Position numbers and translations under genes: made by a program. Positions 61,289 through 64,000 of a stretch of DNA of 64,000 bases are shown piece after piece. Within the stretch, counting starts at the first letter, position 1, and the number at the start of each line of letters is the position of its first letter. Source of the stretch: CAADGL01 sp964643885 (GTDB taxonomy: Bacteria; Planctomycetota; Phycisphaerae; UBA1845; Fen-1342). The notes beneath the pieces were generated by a model. That model saw only the letters and a list, made by a program, of their open reading frames with translations, was not told the DNA's origin and searched no databases. The stretch is from NCBI GenBank assembly GCA_964643885.1, contig CAZXUI010000018.1, forward strand, positions 1 through 64,000, in the 5' to 3' direction.

Positions 61289-61515
61289 ACTGTGCTCCTC
61301 CTCGTCGAGGAAGCCCCGGAGATTACCGGCCGCAGCCGGCCCGCTCAAGTACGAGCCCGCCCACCCGGACCGCTAAACCTAAACCTCGCTCTCGCTACGC
61401 AACCCCACCCACCCCCTTGCCGATACGAACCTGCGAGCAGAAGCGGCACCGCTTCTAGGACGCGTCGGCCTGAATTCCCGCACGGAGGCGGCTGGAGTCC
61501 TGTTGGAGATCGAGC

Positions 61516-62487
61516 GTGAAAACCATCTTCGTCACCGGTGCGGAAGGCTTTGCAGGTAGACACCTCGTCCGCCACCTGAAATCCCGTGGCCACGAGGTCG
61601 TCGGCGGCGTCCGAAACCGCGCACGAAAACTCGTCTTCGAGAAGCAGTTCGGACGCGCCATCGTCTGCGAAGTCAGCGACGCCATCAACGTCGCCCGCGC
61701 CATCGCCAGCGCCAAGCCCGACGCCGTCGTCCACCTCGCCGGCACCTCGCAGCCCAGCGATGCCGTCGACGAGCCTCTCGCCGCCTATCAGTCCATCGTC
61801 AGCGCCTGGGCCAACATCCTCGACGGCGTCCGACGCTCCGTCCCGCGCTGCAAAGTACTCCTCGTCAGCGCCTGCGAGGTCTACGGCGAGGCCGGCGCCT
61901 CCGGAAACCGGCTCGCCGAGGACGCTCCGGCCCGGCCGGTCAACACCTTCGGCTCACTCAAGGCAGCGGCCGAGTCCATCGCCCGCACCTTTTACCTCAA
62001 CTACCACCTGGACATCACCATCGCCCGCCCGTTCCACTTTATCGGAGCCGGACAGTCGGAGAAGTTCTTCTTCCCCTCCGTCGCCCGCCGCCTCATCGAG
62101 TGGGACAGCAGCGAATCCGGCAGCCAGCTCGCCCTGCCCGACCTGAGCGTCAAACGGGACCTCGTCCACGTTCAGGACGCCGTCGAGGCCTTCGAGAAGC
62201 TCCTCGAGTCCGGCAAGCCCAACCACACGTATAACATCTGCTCCGGAACCGGATACGTCGTCCGCGACATCGTCCAGATGATCGCCAGGACCGCCGGGGT
62301 GCAGGTCCAGATTACCGATCAGCCCGTCGATGACGCCCCGGCCATTCAGAACCTGATCGGAAGCCCGGCCCGCATTCAGGAGCACACCGGCTGGACCGCG
62401 ACCCGATCGATCGAGGACGCCGTCCGGTCCGTCGTCGACGGCGCCAAGGGCGTCACCCAGGACGCTGTCGCGAACACCAGCCGCTGA
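61516..62487 (+). CDS. NAD-dependent epimerase/dehydratase family protein with altered catalytic Tyr
   Basis: 323 residues, GTG start. Extended short-chain dehydrogenase fold: MKTIFVTGAEGFAGRHLVRH (TGxxGFxGxxL), KPDAVVHLAGTSQPSDAVDE, VLLVSACEVYGEAGASG and DITIARPFHFIGAGQSEKFF, resembling GDP-mannose 4,6-dehydratase and RmlB-like enzymes. The YxxxK motif reads NTFGSLKAAAESIA, so the catalytic Tyr is Phe while the Lys remains. The C-terminus (HTYNICSGTGYVVRDIVQMI) is normal. It may be inactive, binding only, or use another residue. Substrate unknown. Confidence 0.82.
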   Translation: MKTIFVTGAEGFAGRHLVRHLKSRGHEVVGGVRNRARKLVFEKQFGRAIVCEVSDAINVARAIASAKPDAVVHLAGTSQPSDAVDEPLAAYQSIVSAWANILDGVRRSVPRCKVLLVSACEVYGEAGASGNRLAEDAPARPVNTFGSLKAAAESIARTFYLNYHLDITIARPFHFIGAGQSEKFFFPSVARRLIEWDSSESGSQLALPDLSVKRDLVHVQDAVEAFEKLLESGKPNHTYNICSGTGYVVRDIVQMIARTAGVQVQITDQPVDDAPAIQNLIGSPARIQEHTGWTATRSIEDAVRSVVDGAKGVTQDAVANTSR

Positions 62488-62698
62488 CGGCCCGCCGGGA
62501 CCGCGCGGGCGACTCGTCCCGCGGCCTCGCCGGCACGCGACCTTTTCAGACGCCCCTCTATGAGCCTCGGGGCGGCCGGCCGAAGCCCACGGCCACGCCG
62601 GCCGCCCTGTCGAATCGTCCCGGAAACCGTGACCGCCCGGCGGCATTCCAGGCCGCCCGGCGGTCACACGTCGTTTATCCAATCTTTCAGATTGCCCC

Positions 62699-62727
62699 TT
62701 GGCGGCCCGCCCCGGCCTCCCTATATT
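62699..62727 (+). promoter_or_regulatory. Promoter of the rpsP-trmD-rplS operon
   Basis: TTGGCG (62699-62704), a 17-base spacer and TATATT (62722-62727), followed by AAGGGGC. About 66 bp separate the likely start from the rpsP ATG. The rest of the interval 62488-62798 shows no gene. Confidence 0.65.
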
Positions 62728-62799
62728 AAGGGGCTCGTTCGGTGGCCGGGAGCAGTGCCCGCCGCCGGCGATGCAGGTGCGTGTCTCTGGGAGCGTTGC

Positions 62800-63054
62800 A
62801 TGGCTGTCAAGCTTCGCCTGAAGCGGTTCGGTCGGACTCACCACGCGGTCTATCGTCTCGGCGCCATGGACGGCCGCGCCCCGCGCGACGGCCGCATGCT
62901 CGAAGAGCTGGGGGTATATGATCCTAAGAACAAGGATCCCCAGCGCCAGGTCGTCCTGAACGCCGAAAGAATCCGATACTGGCTGAAGAACGGCGCCACG
63001 CCGTCGGAGACCGTCAAGCAGCTCCTGGATCGCCACGGGATCTCGCGATCGTGA
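62800..63054 (+). CDS. rpsP: Small ribosomal subunit protein bS16
   Basis: 84 residues from ATG 62800 (MAVKLRLKRFGRTHHAVYRL), a GGGAG 7 bases upstream. VDGRAPRDGRMLEELGVYDP-type sequence (here AMDGRAPRDGRMLEELGVYD) and NAERIRYWLKNGATPSETVK are diagnostic. Followed by trmD and rplS, the usual order, but without rimM. Confidence 0.97.
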   Translation: MAVKLRLKRFGRTHHAVYRLGAMDGRAPRDGRMLEELGVYDPKNKDPQRQVVLNAERIRYWLKNGATPSETVKQLLDRHGISRS

Positions 63055-63087
63055 GGCTTGTGCCAGCACTTATGGCTGTGATCTGCT

Positions 63088-63861
63088 ATGCGAATCGACG
63101 TTCTGACATTATTTCCGGAGGTGATGCAGCCGTATCTGTCGGCCAGCATCCTCGGCCGCGCGCGCAGCGCCGGCCTCGCTGAGATACACACCCACCAGCT
63201 TCGCGACTACTCCACCGATCCGCATAAGAAAGTCGACGATCGCCCCTTCGGCGGCGGACCCGGCATGGTCCTCATGTGCCAGCCCGTCTGCGACGCCGTC
63301 GGCGCCATCGAAGCCCTGGATCAGCGGCCGGCCCTGCGGATTCTCCTGACTCCGCAGGGCCGACCCTTTACGCAGTCCCTCGCCTCCCGCCTCTCCCAGC
63401 ACGAACGCCTCCTCCTGATCTGCGGCCACTACGAAGGTTTCGACGAGCGCATCGTCGAGCTGCTCCAGCCGCTCGAGATCAGCCTCGGCGACTTCGTCCT
63501 CACCGGCGGTGAGATCGCCGCCCTCGCTCTGATCGACTGCGTCGTGCGCCTCATCCCCGGCGCCCTGGGCAACGACGACTCTGCCGGCTGCGAGTCCTTC
63601 CAGGCCGGCCGGCTCGAATACCCGCAATACACCCGGCCGCGCGACTACGCCGGCCTGTCGGTTCCAGAAATCCTGCTCTCCGGCAACCACGCCCAGATCG
63701 AGGCCTGGCGCCGTCAGCAGAGCGAGCTGCGCACGCGACAGCGCCGCCCCGACCTGATCGACGGGCCCGCGCCGCGCTTCCGCGCCGCCGAATCCGTCGA
63801 CCCGAACCACCACCGCGCCGCCGCCAGTCGCCAGCATGCGACGGCCGCCGCGCGGCGATAG
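63088..63861 (+). CDS. trmD: tRNA (guanine-N1)-methyltransferase
   Basis: 257 residues from ATG 63088 with GTG/TGAT-rich upstream. MRIDVLTLFPEVMQPYLSAS, LRDYSTDPHKKVDDRPFGGG, PGMVLMCQPVCDAVGAIEAL, LLICGHYEGFDERIVE (AdoMet knot) and EISLGDFVLTGGEIAALALI are the family signatures; GRLEYPQYTRPRDYAG completes the C-domain. Methylates G37 of tRNAs to prevent frameshifting. The C-terminal ~25 residues (DPNHHRAAASRQHATAAARR) are extra. Confidence 0.96.
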   Translation: MRIDVLTLFPEVMQPYLSASILGRARSAGLAEIHTHQLRDYSTDPHKKVDDRPFGGGPGMVLMCQPVCDAVGAIEALDQRPALRILLTPQGRPFTQSLASRLSQHERLLLICGHYEGFDERIVELLQPLEISLGDFVLTGGEIAALALIDCVVRLIPGALGNDDSAGCESFQAGRLEYPQYTRPRDYAGLSVPEILLSGNHAQIEAWRRQQSELRTRQRRPDLIDGPAPRFRAAESVDPNHHRAAASRQHATAAARR

Positions 63862-63891
63862 ACAGTACAACGCAGAAAGTGAGGTTCCCCG

Positions 63892-64000
63892 ATGCGACAT
63901 CCGCTCTTTGACGTGGTCGAGAAGAAATACCGCCGCTCTGCCGACCTGGATTTCGAGATCGGGGACACCGTCGTCGTCACGCTCCGCATCGTCGAAGGCG
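63892..64000 (+). CDS. rplS: Large ribosomal subunit protein bL19, 3' end outside the window
   Basis: 36 codons from ATG 63892 (MRHPLFDVVEKKYRRSADLD), then FEIGDTVVVTLRIVEG. The pattern 'F--GDTV-V---IVEG' after an N-terminal helix is that of L19, and the position after trmD is standard. AGTGAGG lies upstream. The gene runs off the right edge. Confidence 0.9.
   Translation, partial: MRHPLFDVVEKKYRRSADLDFEIGDTVVVTLRIVEG

Overview
This is a high-GC chromosomal segment (roughly two-thirds G+C by eye) from a free-living bacterium, most likely a member of the Planctomycetota and perhaps Phycisphaerae-like. The pointers are pseudopilin-like proteins sharing C-x2-NL and H-x(10-11)-DG motifs, a dockerin-like C-terminus on a secreted protein, a long NuoL and NuoH, frequent GTG/TTG starts, and families of short palindromic repeats between genes, one of them inserted in frame in an rhs gene. 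The lineage is inferred; no rRNA lies in the window. I found no tRNA, rRNA, CRISPR array or intact insertion sequence.

Layout. 1-3600: remnants of an Rhs polymorphic-toxin locus, with two toxin tips each followed by a candidate immunity gene, plus an orphan Rhs fragment. 3730-4309: a frameshifted gene followed by a 13-bp inverted repeat. 4472-12915 (minus): nuoH-J-K-L-M-N, the membrane arm of complex I, without nuoI or nuoA. 13024-21881: lipoproteins, ribosomal protein L27, an exported HEAT protein with a receiver-like domain, a membrane protein and a B12/radical-SAM protein. 22358-29167: an aminotransferase, an amidohydrolase-like protein, an MFS exporter, a sigma-54 activator, and an ECF sigma factor followed by an unusual anti-sigma/pseudopilin-like fusion. 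29160-32235 (minus): a zinc-uptake operon led by a ribbon-helix-helix regulator. 32652-45725: a thiol oxidoreductase, pyruvate dehydrogenase E1/E2, an M14 peptidase, serA, YjbQ, IMPase, YidC, FabI and HMG-CoA lyase. 46088-50487: a secreted propeller protein, a pseudopilin and a zinc-ribbon membrane protein. 50993-60691: aromatic amino-acid biosynthesis. 60722-64000: frr, an epimerase homologue, rpsP, trmD and the start of rplS.

The most interesting system is the aromatic operon trpD-trpC-tyrA-trpF-trpB-trpA-aroF (60182 to 53721, minus). Upstream of it I find a complete classical attenuator. It has a sigma-70-type promoter (60662-60691), a 17-residue leader peptide MRFFATFGWWRYWQSPG with its own ribosome binding site (60589-60536), and a rho-independent terminator (60491-60462). 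A 7-base sequence occurs in the leader (region 1) and at the terminator base (region 3), and its complement lies just after the leader stop codon (region 2), giving mutually exclusive 1:2, 2:3 and 3:4 pairings. The leader is rich in Trp, Phe and Tyr codons, and the operon makes Trp, begins Tyr synthesis (tyrA) and feeds the whole pathway (aroF). The 5' leader also carries a tandem array of 26-bp units built from the palindrome GACCGGTC.

Other notable logic: a zinc operon whose promoter overlaps two AT-rich half-sites likely bound by the operon's own regulator, and several convergent gene pairs or intergenic regions whose stop codons lie inside short tandem repeats.
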